From: Hyphomicrobiales bacterium
GTDB lineage: Bacteria; Pseudomonadota; Alphaproteobacteria; Rhizobiales; Xanthobacteraceae
Reading direction: 5' to 3'
Assembly (NCBI GenBank): GCA_021323775.1
Contig: JAJPKK010000061.1
Location: 1 to 39,830, forward strand
DNA: 39,830 nucleotides
Positions 24,440-32,255 of the stretch are shown here, piece after piece (positions within the stretch are counted from its first letter, which is position 1; the number at the start of each line of letters is the position of its first letter). Below the pieces are notes generated by a model. The model was not told where the DNA came from and searched no databases. It saw only the letters and a program-made list of their open reading frames with translations. Made by a program: the position numbers and the translations under genes.

Positions 24440-24595
24440 CTGCCCGCTTGCGACCCGCTTGCGGGGAGAGGCCGGAATTTACGCGCTCGTCGCGCAAATT
24501 CCGGGTGAGGGGGCGTATCCGCGAGTCTGAGCCGAGTCTGAGCCTTCGAACTTGGGGAGGCGCCCCCTCTCCCCGCAAGCGGGGAGAAGGAGAAC
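24440..24595. repeat. CCGCTTGCGGGGAGAGG palindromic repeat
   Basis: Arms at about 24458-24480 (CCGCTTGCGGGGAGAGG) and 24567-24592 (CCCCTCTCCCCGCAAGCGGGG) are inverted, with an inner GGAATTT/AAATTCC pair and an 11-base direct duplication (CGAGTCTGAGC twice, near 24520-24545). It fills the gap between the two xdhC-type genes. Confidence 0.75.
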
Positions 24596-24596
24596 G

Positions 24597-24920
24597 CTAC
24601 TCCACCTTCTCCACATAGACCCGGATGGTGCCGCCGCACGACAGGCCGACCTTCCACGCGGTTTCGTCGGCGACGCCGAATTCCAGCATCCTGGGCTTGC
24701 CGGTTTCGATCACGTCGATGGCTTCCGTCACCACGGCGCCCTCGACGCAGCCGCCCGACACCGAGCCGAGAAAATTGCCGTCCTTGTCGATCACGAGGTT
24801 GGAACCGACCGGCCGCGGCGCGGACCCCCACGTCTCTACCACGGTGGCGAGCGCAACATCGCGCCCTTCACGCCGCCAGTCCTCCGCGGCCTTGAGGATG
24901 TCTTCATCGCGCGCGAGCAT
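24597..24920 (-). CDS. XdhC/CoxI family protein, N-terminal domain
   Basis: 107 residues. The XdhC_CoxI domain is complete: A-L-A-T-V-V-E-T-W-G-S-A-P-R-P-V-G (about 23-39), G-S-V-S-G-G-C-V-E-G-A-V (about 52-63) and C-G-G-T-I-R-V-Y near the end. The conserved S-G-G-C-V-E cysteine is present. It is the first gene of the cofactor-maturation operon and would pair with the C-terminal-type XdhC protein downstream. About 290 bases upstream (24921-25210) show no gene and presumably contain the promoter, though no consensus stands out. Confidence 0.92.
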   Translation of the reverse strand: MLARDEDILKAAEDWRREGRDVALATVVETWGSAPRPVGSNLVIDKDGNFLGSVSGGCVEGAVVTEAIDVIETGKPRMLEFGVADETAWKVGLSCGGTIRVYVEKVE

Positions 24921-25210
24921 GTCGAAGTCTCCGGGGTTTCCGCCAGATCCGCCAATATCGCCAATATATAGAGATGGCCGCGAAGAAGGCCAATGGCTTT
25001 GCGAGGCGCGCCCGGCCCCATGATGGCGCGGCGCAAAGCTGGCGCGATACGAGCGTGTCCGACTCCCGTCCGCACCCTGCCATCTCCCCCGCGCGGCGCG
25101 AGATTACGCTGCGGAAGGAGGCGGCGGAAGCGCACGGCCCGTTCTCTTCGAGAAACGACCTCACGCGACGCGCTGTGAGACGCGGGCGCGATTATTGATG
25201 CCGATGAACC

Positions 25211-25351
25211 GGCGACGGCAAGAGCGACATTCTCTGGCAAGACACCAGCGGCAATGTGGCGATCTGGTTCATGAACGGCGTGCAGGTCACGCCTGCCGGG
25301 GTGGGCAGCGTACCGACGGTGTGGTCGATCCAAGGCGTCAACGCGGACTAG
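25211..25351 (+). pseudogene. C-terminal remnant of an FG-GAP/VCBS repeat protein
   Basis: 46 in-frame codons ending at TAG 25349-25351, reading G-D-G-K-S-D-I-L-W-Q-D-T-S-G-N-V-A-I-W-F and ending I-Q-G-V-N-A-D. They match the last repeat of the intact minus-strand gene at 29348-31321, which ends I-L-G-A-H-A-D. Over 25213-25293 the DNA matches the reverse complement of 29403-29483 at 78 of 81 positions by eye. Upstream the frame breaks (TGA at 25205), so only the 3' end survives. It is a decayed or recombination-derived copy in inverted orientation. Confidence 0.8.
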
Positions 25352-25384
25352 CGCTACTGCGTCATAAGGTCTTTGAGAGCATCA

Positions 25385-25430
25385 TTCCGGGGCGCGTGCG
25401 CACAGCACGCGAGCCCGCAATGACTTCCGA
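25385..25430. repeat. CATTCCGGGGCGCG palindromic repeat
   Basis: CATTCCGGGGCGCGTGCGC at about 25385 is answered by GCACGCGAGCCCGCAATGAC. It is a copy of the repeat class at 7418-7526, placed just after the FG-GAP remnant. Confidence 0.6.
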
Positions 25431-25544
25431 CGCACGCGGACCAGAGCCGATCTCGATATGATTGAGTGAAAAACGTCGGCATATTGCCCTTCACCTCTTC
25501 CCTTGCGCGAGAGGTGAAGAAGTACTCGCTCAACATGATCGGAA

Positions 25545-25706
25545 ATGCTCCGGCAGGGCGATTTCCTGGACCACATGGCCGCTGATGCGGCGGTCAGCGG
25601 CACTTTCACCAAGTGCGGCATATATGCTAAGTGTCGCGATGTCCCGGAGCGGGGCACCGGGCTCTCTTTCGCCAATATCATGGTCGAGGCTGTGTTCCCC
25701 ACCTGA
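25545..25706 (+). other. Unassigned small open frame in a gene-poor stretch
   Basis: 53 codons from ATG 25545, starting M-L-R-Q-G-D-F-L-D-H-M-A and ending V-E-A-V-F-P-T. I recognise no family and see no good Shine-Dalgarno. The opposite strand is open too, so coding is unproven. It is listed because the interval 25352-25847 has no other candidate. Confidence 0.18.
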
Positions 25707-25847
25707 CACAATCCCTGACCTCTTGGTTAGGCATTCGTATTTTCAGCCGTCATGCGGCAAGATGATTGCGCGAGAGACTTTGCACGCGTTTTCATTTGCG
25801 AGGAAGCTGGCTAACCGGAAGGGCAGCGGGTGAGCCGATCAACCAAA

Positions 25848-26053
25848 GCGGTTCCCGGTCGACTGGAATCACTTGTAGGCTGGGCAAAGGCGCAACCGAA
25901 ATCGGCCGTTGCAGATTTCGGCGCGATTGGCTGCGAAGTCGGGCAAGCCCGACTTTGGTGCGCCGCGCCCGCCAGCGCTCGGCCTTTCGGAGGCGCGTGG
26001 GCGCGCTTCGCTTTGCCCACCCTGCGCCGTTTCCATATGACCGGAGCCCGCTG
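25848..26053. repeat. Dispersed repeat, copy A (206 bases)
   Basis: Starts GCGGTTCCCGGTCGACTGGA and ends GTTTCCATATGACCGGAGCC, then CGCTG. Read on the opposite strand it matches 33426-33567 end to end, with about 60 extra bases in the middle of this copy. Both contain the TGGGCAAAG core and the CGCCCGCCAGCGCTCGGCCT block. The last bases include the ATG used for gspI. Confidence 0.82.
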
Positions 26054-26474
26054 TAACTTCAATTCCTGCCATCATGAGGCTGGGTTCACGTTGATCGAAG
26101 CGCTGGTTGCGCTTGCTGTTGTGGCGGTGTCGGTCACTGCGATCGGATCCGTCGTGGCGACCAACATTCGTGGGACGAGAGCCCTCGGTGAGCGGTTAGC
26201 GCTGGTCGAGACAACGCGCGCCATCCTGGCCGACATGCCCGACCGTGAGCATCTCGTCGCTGGCAATTTGCTCGGCGAATACGCCGGTCACCGCTGGCGC
26301 GTGGATGTTGCGCCCTTCGTGAATGATCTCGTCGATCCAAATCGACCAGGCCCGTGGACGCCGCATGCCGTCGTCGTCAACGTGCGGTCCACGAGCGGAC
26401 GCCTGCTGCGGATCGATACCGTTCGCCTGCATCGCGCGCAAGCGAGCCAAAAATCGCAAGGGAGCCAGAAATGA
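26037..26474 (+). CDS. gspI: Type II secretion minor pseudopilin GspI
   Basis: 145 residues from the ATG at 26037. A prepilin leader ends at Gly16, followed by F-T-L-I-E-A-L-V-A-L-A-V with Glu at +5 and one hydrophobic N-terminal helix; the rest is a short pseudopilin globular domain (E-Y-A-G-H-R-W-R-V, then V-V-V-N-V-R-S). The start codon lies in the end of a dispersed repeat and has no Shine-Dalgarno; no other ATG, GTG or TTG lies between it and the leader cleavage site, though the frame is open upstream to a GTG at 25830. Its stop overlaps gspJ (ATGA). No gspG or gspH precedes it. Expected role: part of the pseudopilus tip at the inner membrane. Confidence 0.85.
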   Translation: MTGARCNFNSCHHEAGFTLIEALVALAVVAVSVTAIGSVVATNIRGTRALGERLALVETTRAILADMPDREHLVAGNLLGEYAGHRWRVDVAPFVNDLVDPNRPGPWTPHAVVVNVRSTSGRLLRIDTVRLHRAQASQKSQGSQK

Positions 26475-27202
26475 AGCGCGTCGGCGCCTGGTCGCGGCGC
26501 GCGGGCTTTACGCTCATCGAAGCGCTGCTGGCGACCGCGTTGATGGCCATCATCATGGGAGCGCTCGCCCAGGTGACATCGCAATGGCTTCGCAATTGGA
26601 ACCGCGGCTTTGCACGTATTCAAAGCGAGGACCTTTTGGCTGCCGGGCTGGACCGGCTGGTCGCGGATGTCGCGTCGGCTGAGATCATCGCGGGAAGCGC
26701 GTCCGACATGCCGATGTTCGACGGCGCCGAATCCGCGGTCATGTTCGTCCGCACGGCCGTCGGCCCAAACACCTTCACAGGTCTTGAAGCCGTTCGAATC
26801 GAGGAGGCGAGCGATAATCGCGGCCCTGCGCTGGTGAGGAACACAGCGCCGTTTACGCCCGCAATTCGGGATCTCAAGGAAGTCGAGTTTGCAAATCCGG
26901 TCGTATTGATCCGCGCGCCGTATCGAATCTCGTTCTCTTATGCCGGGCCGGACCGTGTCTGGAGAGACACCTGGCGCGGTGCGGCGCAGCTTCCCCGCGC
27001 CATTCGCGTGAGCGTTCGCGATTCCGCCAGCTCCAGAACATTGGCCGTATCGACGAGCGCGCTCATCCGCGCGGAGCTTCCGGCCCGCTGCGCCGCCGCG
27101 AAGGCAGGCGATGCGTGCGTTCAGACCCAGCCGGCGTCGAACTCGCGAGCTGGCAGAACAACGTCGTTCGGCGCCGGCGCCGCACAGATCGGGCAGCCCT
27201 GA
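26471..27202 (+). CDS. gspJ: Type II secretion minor pseudopilin GspJ
   Basis: 243 residues from the ATG at 26471, which overlaps the gspI stop (ATGA) and has AGGGAG about seven bases before it. Leader of 12 residues ending R-R-A-G, then F-T-L-I-E-A-L-L-A-T-A-L with Glu at +5, a single membrane helix and a GspJ-size periplasmic domain. The last 30-40 residues are Arg/Thr/Ala-rich and look variable. GspJ forms the tip complex with GspI and GspK that primes pseudopilus growth. Confidence 0.87.
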   Translation: MKRVGAWSRRAGFTLIEALLATALMAIIMGALAQVTSQWLRNWNRGFARIQSEDLLAAGLDRLVADVASAEIIAGSASDMPMFDGAESAVMFVRTAVGPNTFTGLEAVRIEEASDNRGPALVRNTAPFTPAIRDLKEVEFANPVVLIRAPYRISFSYAGPDRVWRDTWRGAAQLPRAIRVSVRDSASSRTLAVSTSALIRAELPARCAAAKAGDACVQTQPASNSRAGRTTSFGAGAAQIGQP

Positions 27203-27203
27203 T

Positions 27204-28139
27204 ATGCTGTCATTCAAGATTCTCTCCCGCGCCCTCTCGCCCCAACGCTCCTCGGGCGGCTTCATCGTGGTCGCGGTGTTGTGGATTCTGGCCGCACTGG
27301 CGACGCTTGCGATGTCCTATGGGGTCTATGTGAACGCGACCGCCTTTGCATTCGCCGATTACGACGTCCGGCTTAAGGCCCAGGAACTGGCAATGGCCGG
27401 CGTTGAGCTCGCCGTCTATAAATTGACCGAGGATCCCCAGGCGCGCCCCGCCCAGGGAAGATTTGCGTTTCGGCTCGGCAATGCCGCGGTCGCGGTCCAC
27501 TTCCGCTCCGAAAGCGGGCGCATCGATTTGAATTTTGCCCCCAAGCAGCTTCTGGTTGGACTGTTCACCGTGCTGGGTTACGACCAGGAAGCTGCGGAGG
27601 ATTTCGCCGACCGCATTATCGCGTGGCGGACGCCGGCGTCCGGAGTGGCCGACAGCGAAGCATTTCTTTATCGTACCGCCGGAAAGAGCTACGGCCCGCG
27701 GCGCGGCCCCTTTCAGCACGTCAATGAGCTTGGACTCGTGCTCGGAATGACGCCGGATCTCGTTGAGCGCGCTTTGCCGTATCTGACGGTCTATAGCGGC
27801 CAGGCGGAGGTCAACGTGTTCGAAGCCGCCCCGGAAGTCCTCGCCGCATTGCCGGGATTGACGCCTGCCCGCATCCAGCTCCTGCTCGCCCAGCGCGAGG
27901 GTGCGCCGCAGGATATCGTAAATGCGCATCTTGGAATGGCGGCGCAATACGTCACGGTGCAATCCAGCAAAGCGAACCGCATCACCGTCGACGTACGATT
28001 CGACGGCAGCCGGCGGACGCGTTCGGAGGCCGTCATCCTTCTCCTCGATGACGATGTTGAGCCATATCGCGTACTTTCGTGGCGCGACGACGCCGGGGAG
28101 CGGTCGCCCGATGAGCGTCCTTATGCCGAGATGCGATAA
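27204..28139 (+). CDS. gspK: Type II secretion minor pseudopilin GspK
   Basis: 311 residues from the ATG at 27204, one base after the gspJ stop. Leader through S-S-G-G, then F-I-V-V-A-V-L-W-I-L-A-A-L-A-T-L: a pseudopilin helix without Glu at +5, as is normal for GspK. The large alpha-domain shows the T2SSK signatures: G-R-I-D-L-N-F-A near residue 104, A-D-R-I-I-A-W-R near 132, F-Q-H-V-N-E-L-G-L-V-L-G-M near 170, and V-N-V-F-E-A-A-P-E-V-L-A-A-L-P-G near 200. GspK caps the pseudopilus. The core genes (gspC-H, L, M) are not in this window. Confidence 0.92.
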   Translation: MLSFKILSRALSPQRSSGGFIVVAVLWILAALATLAMSYGVYVNATAFAFADYDVRLKAQELAMAGVELAVYKLTEDPQARPAQGRFAFRLGNAAVAVHFRSESGRIDLNFAPKQLLVGLFTVLGYDQEAAEDFADRIIAWRTPASGVADSEAFLYRTAGKSYGPRRGPFQHVNELGLVLGMTPDLVERALPYLTVYSGQAEVNVFEAAPEVLAALPGLTPARIQLLLAQREGAPQDIVNAHLGMAAQYVTVQSSKANRITVDVRFDGSRRTRSEAVILLLDDDVEPYRVLSWRDDAGERSPDERPYAEMR

Positions 28140-28260
28140 CGCTGAAGTCTTCATGAATGTCGCCGGGTGTGATATCCTTTTTGATGGGGGGCTCCCATTG
28201 ATCACAAGTCAACATTAAGCGCCTGCGACAGGACCGCCGGCGCCTCCAGGAGATTGAGAA

Positions 28261-28971
28261 TTGACCAGCTTCGCAATTGTCCCAGTTCGCACCATCCGTT
28301 CGTCCAATGCCGGCATCCGTGCTGCGACCCTGCTTGCCAGCTTGGCCATTGCAACGACGCCTGCGCTCGCGGAATTGCGTGTTCGCGGCAGTGCGGATGC
28401 CGTCAGAATCGAAGCGCGAGACAGCTCTGTCGCGGAGATCCTCTCGGCTTTGAGCCGCACTTTCAACATGCATTACCAGTCGCCGGCCAACCTCGATAAG
28501 CGGCTGTCCGGGACATATACGGGACCGCTCTCGCGCGTGTTGGGACGTATTCTGGACGGCTACAATTTCGTGCTGAAGACCGATAACGGAAGCATCGCAC
28601 TCACGGTGCTTGGACCGCCGGGCGCGACTGCGGCGGTTGCGGCGTCATCCGCGCCTAGAGTTGTGCGGAAGCCGGCGGAGGGGCCTGGCGCCGACCAGGG
28701 TTTTGCGCGCCCGCAAGTCTCTGCCTCGACGGCGGCGCCCTCACCCGTAGCCGAGCGCGCAGAAGGGCCCTCATTCCCAACCCCGGCACGACCTTCGTCA
28801 GGCGCGCCGCCGGCCCCCGTTCCTGAGCTGCGGCAATCCGAAGCGGCAGCTCCAATGCCGCCGGCGCCGGGTTCGAAGCCGCCCCCCGCTCCCGAGCCAG
28901 GACAGCCCAGCGACGCCTCTTCGCCTCCCGCAGCCCCGACGCCGCCCTCGTCACCACCCCCGGCAAAGTAG
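28261..28971 (+). CDS. Periplasmic STN-like domain protein with proline-rich tail
   Basis: 236 residues from a TTG at 28261 preceded by CAGGAG eight bases upstream. A signal peptide (about 1-37, ending T-P-A-L-A) is followed by about 80 residues resembling the secretin/TonB short N-terminal domain: V-R-I-E-A-R-D-S-S-V-A-E-I-L-S-A-L-S and the L-S-G-T-Y-T-G-P-L-S-R-V-L-G-R-I-L pattern. From about residue 120 the rest is low-complexity Pro/Ala/Ser. It lies 121 bases after gspK on the same strand. An STN domain without a secretin barrel suggests a periplasmic partner of the secretion outer-membrane channel or a FecR-like system; this is inference. Confidence 0.8.
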   Translation: MTSFAIVPVRTIRSSNAGIRAATLLASLAIATTPALAELRVRGSADAVRIEARDSSVAEILSALSRTFNMHYQSPANLDKRLSGTYTGPLSRVLGRILDGYNFVLKTDNGSIALTVLGPPGATAAVAASSAPRVVRKPAEGPGADQGFARPQVSASTAAPSPVAERAEGPSFPTPARPSSGAPPAPVPELRQSEAAAPMPPAPGSKPPPAPEPGQPSDASSPPAAPTPPSSPPPAK

Positions 28972-29028
28972 GCTCTATCGCATATAGAGGCCGTAGCTTT
29001 CGGGCTGGCCGGTGGTTCGCCCAAAGCA

Positions 29029-29160
29029 TCAATATTCGGATCGAGCGCTTCGAACCATCCAACGGACACAGCGCACGGCGAGACGCATAATGCCAAAGGC
29101 CGCGTACACGATGGTCCCGGCGATAATCAGAGCCGTGACGAAAGTAACGACCGTCCCCAT
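29029..29160 (-). CDS. Small single-span membrane protein (unknown)
   Basis: 43 residues from the ATG at 29160, with GGGGAG about six bases upstream. The sequence is one hydrophobic span (M-G-T-V-V-T-F-V-T-A-L-I-I-A-G-T-I-V-Y-A) followed by a basic tail (M-R-L-A-V-R-C-V-R-W-M-V-R-S-A-R). Positive-inside logic suggests an N-out, C-in topology. It lies between the STN gene and the FG-GAP gene and may be read through from the latter (188-base gap). No family recognised; a good ribosome site and a sensible membrane pattern are the only support. Confidence 0.42.
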   Translation of the reverse strand: MGTVVTFVTALIIAGTIVYAAFGIMRLAVRCVRWMVRSARSEY

Positions 29161-29347
29161 CGCGCGCTCCCCTCCATCACGCGCATCTCATCGTCCCCGC
29201 CGGCGATATGGAACGCCCGAGCGTCAGGGACAATATCTATTCCGGCAAAAAACGCGTCACGTATCGTTAGCGTAAACGCCGTCGTCCATTGCCATCGCAA
29301 TGGCGGCGGCTTCGTGGCCGCGCAGGCGGCCCCGCTGCGCAGCCCCG

Positions 29348-31321
29348 TCAATCTGCGTGGGCGCCCAGGATCGACCACCCAGGCGCGGCTCCGACCCCCG
29401 CGGGCGTGACCTGCGCGCCGTCCATGAACCAGATCGCCACATTGCCGCTGGCGTCTTGCCAGAGAATGTCGCTCTTGCCGTCGTCGTTGAAGTCGCCCGT
29501 GCCTGCGATCGACCAGGCGGAGACACTTCCGACGCCAGCGGACTGCGTAACCTGTGCGCCGTTCATGAACCAGATCGCCACGTTGCCGCTGGTGTCGCGC
29601 CAGAGAATGTCGGTCATGCCGTCGCCGTTGAAGTCGCCGGTGCCGGCGATCGACCAGGCAGTGGCTACGTTTCCGACGCCGGCGGATTGCGTGACCTGCG
29701 CGCCATTCATGAACCAGATCGCTACATTGCCGCTGGTGTCGTGCCAGAGAATGTCGGTCTTGCCGTCGCCGTTGAAGTCGCCGGCGCCGACGATCGACCA
29801 CGCGGCGGGCGCCGAGCCGAGCCCAGCCGATTGCAAGAGCTGCGCGCCGTTCATCAGCCACACGGCCACGTTGCCGCTGCTGTCGGCCCAGAGAATGTCG
29901 CCCTTGCCATCGCCGTTGAAGTCGCCAGTTCCGGCAATCGACCAAGCGGTCGGCACGTTTCCAACTCCGGCAGATTGCGTCACCTCGACGCCGTCAAGAA
30001 ACCACATCGCCACGTTGCCGCTGGTGTCATGCCACAGCCAGTCGGCCTTGCCGTCGCCGTTGAAATCGCGCTGTCCGACCACCGACCAGACGGCGGGCGC
30101 CGAGCCGAGCCCCGCCGATTGCAACAGGCTTGCGCCGCTCATCAACCACACCGCTGCATCGCCGCTGGTGTCGCGCCACGCGATGTCGCTCTTGCCGTCG
30201 CCATTGAAGTCATGAGTATCGGCGAGCTTGCTGGTTGCACGGACGCCGGTCGCGGAACTGCACGGCGCGGTCGTGCTGCTGGTGCTGCTCTGCGTGAAAA
30301 CAACGGCTGGCAACGATTCGGAGGGTGGGACAGCGGAAGCCTGCACAAAGAACAGATTGTTTGTCTCTCCCGTGAAGCCTTCGCCAAGGCAGGAGGGGGC
30401 GTTCGGACTTCCGTAGTCCGTGCTTGTTCTGACGACGATTGTCGATCCGCTGTTGAAGGTGGCCTCGGATCCGTCACCATCGCCCACGATGTTGAATTCG
30501 ACGGCCTGCCAGCCCTGGGCCAGACTGAGAACACCGTCGTCATCCTGCTCGGAATAGAGATTGCTGCCCGTCGCCATGATGAAAGTATCGGCGCCGCCCG
30601 CATTGGCCTGGCCCGTAAGACTGAGGTTGACCAGGTTTGTAACGTCCTGGACGGGGAGGCTCACGCCGTTGCTGTTCAGAAAGCAATCGATCTCGCTCGT
30701 GCCGGTAGGGGTGAACTTCATCCAGCGGGCGGGGCACGTTGTGTTGTAGCCGAGCAGCCAGTACTGGACGAATGCGATGCCCGAATTGGAGTACACGAAT
30801 TGCTGCCAGCCCAGGCATTTCGAAGGATTTGCGGCGCCGCTGCAGGCCGGAGTGGTGAAGAAGTTCGAGTTGAGCTGGAGCGAGAAGCCGCTGGGCGCGT
30901 TCGGGTCGGAATCCGTCACACTCGTCACGCCGGTCATGCTGTCGAAAGACCCAATAGCCTCGGAAATATGGCTCGCCACCTGGGCTGAGACGTCGTTGCC
31001 GCCCCCCACCGTGTCGGGTCGGCGCCCGCGTGCCGGCGGATACGGACGCGCCGGCGCGGTCGTGCACGGCACTTCCTGCCATTGGGTGCTCGGATATGAG
31101 GAGGTGAAGCATCCCCTCTTCGGCAGCGGGACATGCCTCATGCTTCTATGCCAGTCACGCAGGCTCTTTGAGGACGGCTGCGGCGTGACCGCCGGCGCCG
31201 GGGTGGGGGTCGGCGTTTGCGCGCGGCCTTCGCGTGCCGCCAACAACGCCGCCAAACCGAGTACGGATACTGCCGTCAGAGCCCGCGAATGCAATGAGTT
31301 CGTCTTCAATGGACTGGTCAT
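29348..31321 (-). CDS. Secreted FG-GAP/VCBS repeat protein
   Basis: 657 residues from the ATG at 31321; the frame opens further upstream but MTSPLKTN begins the evident signal peptide (hydrophobic to about residue 33, ending G-R-A-Q). A Thr/Pro linker follows, then about 270 residues of a cysteine-containing domain with S-L-Q-L-N-S-N-F-F and V-Q-Y-W-L-L-G-Y-N-T-T-C-P that I cannot name. Residues from about 371 to the end are six tandem repeats of about 48 residues, each starting D-F-N-G-D-G-K (one D-F-N-D-D-G-K), a Ca2+-binding beta-propeller blade pattern, with W-x-D-x-S-G-N-V-A-x-W. An extracellular or surface adhesin/propeller role is likely. The neighbouring pseudopilins make type II export plausible but unproven. 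Confidence 0.87.
   Translation of the reverse strand: MTSPLKTNSLHSRALTAVSVLGLAALLAAREGRAQTPTPTPAPAVTPQPSSKSLRDWHRSMRHVPLPKRGCFTSSYPSTQWQEVPCTTAPARPYPPARGRRPDTVGGGNDVSAQVASHISEAIGSFDSMTGVTSVTDSDPNAPSGFSLQLNSNFFTTPACSGAANPSKCLGWQQFVYSNSGIAFVQYWLLGYNTTCPARWMKFTPTGTSEIDCFLNSNGVSLPVQDVTNLVNLSLTGQANAGGADTFIMATGSNLYSEQDDDGVLSLAQGWQAVEFNIVGDGDGSEATFNSGSTIVVRTSTDYGSPNAPSCLGEGFTGETNNLFFVQASAVPPSESLPAVVFTQSSTSSTTAPCSSATGVRATSKLADTHDFNGDGKSDIAWRDTSGDAAVWLMSGASLLQSAGLGSAPAVWSVVGQRDFNGDGKADWLWHDTSGNVAMWFLDGVEVTQSAGVGNVPTAWSIAGTGDFNGDGKGDILWADSSGNVAVWLMNGAQLLQSAGLGSAPAAWSIVGAGDFNGDGKTDILWHDTSGNVAIWFMNGAQVTQSAGVGNVATAWSIAGTGDFNGDGMTDILWRDTSGNVAIWFMNGAQVTQSAGVGSVSAWSIAGTGDFNDDGKSDILWQDASGNVAIWFMDGAQVTPAGVGAAPGWSILGAHAD
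29351..30211. repeat. Six tandem coding repeats of about 144 bases
   Basis: The propeller blades of the FG-GAP gene are also repeated at DNA level: TTGCCGTCGCCGTTGAAGTC, GACCAGGCGG and CCAGATCGCCACATTGCCGC-type strings recur at about 144-base spacing. Units alternate between two subtypes (Q-L-L-Q-S-A-G-L-G-S-A-P-A and Q-V-T-Q-S-A-G-V-G-N-V), suggesting unequal exchange or gene conversion in the array. Confidence 0.85.
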
Positions 31322-31531
31322 CGCCTGAGTCCTCGAATCAAGGCTGCGACGGTGGAAGGGCGGCACGACTCTGAGGGATGCACGGTTTGATGGCCTGCTT
31401 AACCCTTTGCGGTCTGACATTGCTTGCCCTCTGCTTCGTGACGATCGCCTCGGTGAAAACCATCGCCGCACGGCGGGAAAATCAGGCGCCCAATCGGCAG
31501 CGGCCAGGGGCGATTCCGCTGGAGACGCGGC

Positions 31532-31738
31532 CTAGGCGGCAATGTCGGCCCGTCCGCCTGGGCGCGCCAGAACGCGGCAGAGCTCAGCGCCCGTGATCGC
31601 TGGCGTCGCGGCCCGTTTGAATTGCCGGCCACAGGCAGAAGGCTCGGAAGCCAAAACAAGCGCCGAAACGGGGCGCATCCCGGCAAGCACCACGGCGCGA
31701 GCCGCAGTGAGCGGCGCGCCAACAGCTCTTCGGTTCAT
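31532..31738 (-). CDS. Possible small protein of unknown function
   Basis: 68 residues from the ATG at 31738, with GGGAGGGG about nine bases upstream. Starts M-N-R-R-A-V-G-A-P-L-T-A-A-R-A-V-V-L-A-G and ends P-G-G-R-A-D-I-A-A. No family recognised; Ala-rich composition is also what random high-GC sequence gives. It is reported only because the ribosome site is good and the region has no better gene. Confidence 0.25.
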   Translation of the reverse strand: MNRRAVGAPLTAARAVVLAGMRPVSALVLASEPSACGRQFKRAATPAITGAELCRVLARPGGRADIAA

Positions 31739-32138
31739 CAACGCCAGCCCCTCCCGTTTTGCGGGCAGGCTTGTAGCACAGCGCCTTTGGACAAGTCGAG
31801 ACTGAGCAATGTCGATGTGCGCCGTCGTCAAGGCTGCGTGCTTGCTGGGGTTCGGCCGGTCGGGCAGGACGCCGGAAAGCCGCAGCGCCCACAGGGGTTC
31901 GGCGAGCAAGGCGCCCCCCGCGCCCGCCAGCCATCTTAGTTTCGACGCTTTGCTGTGCCGCCATGCCCCATCGACGGCTGCGAACAAAAAAGAGCAATGT
32001 TCACGAAAGGCTTGAGGCCGCTGCGGACGACAGGGTAGCTTCAAAAACGGCGACTATCGAACAAGATAATGGGCGAATGGACGGGCGCGTCCAGGAGATC
32101 ATTTGCAGCGTGTTCCGACGAGATCGAAGCATCTTTCC

Positions 32139-32255
32139 GGCGTCAAGCCCGTGCCCGGATTTGATCCGGGGATTGTCCGCGGGCATCGATGCCTTTCCTG
32201 CGGCGCGTCGGCTGAGAGCGGCGGATGGCGAGGACAAGCCCGGCCATGACTTCGA
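32139..32255. repeat. GTCAAGCCCG palindromic repeat
   Basis: CGTCAAGCCCGTGCCCGGAT and its continuation TTGATCCGGGGA near 32150-32175 face GGACAAGCCCGGCCATGAC near 32232-32250. This resembles the CCGGGTCAAGCCCGGCCATGAC repeats common between genes of Bradyrhizobium relatives. It ends about 50 bases before rfbB. Confidence 0.6.

Noticed and set aside
29300-30988. Open plus-strand frames with repeated segments and a regular repeat that looks CRISPR-like
   Set aside because: The period is about 144 bases with no unique spacers; it is the coding repeat array of the minus-strand FG-GAP gene.
31378-31596. A 72-codon plus-strand frame with a hydrophobic start
   Set aside because: After the first 30 residues it becomes Pro/Arg-rich and overlaps other equally open frames; GAGGG abuts the ATG without a spacer.
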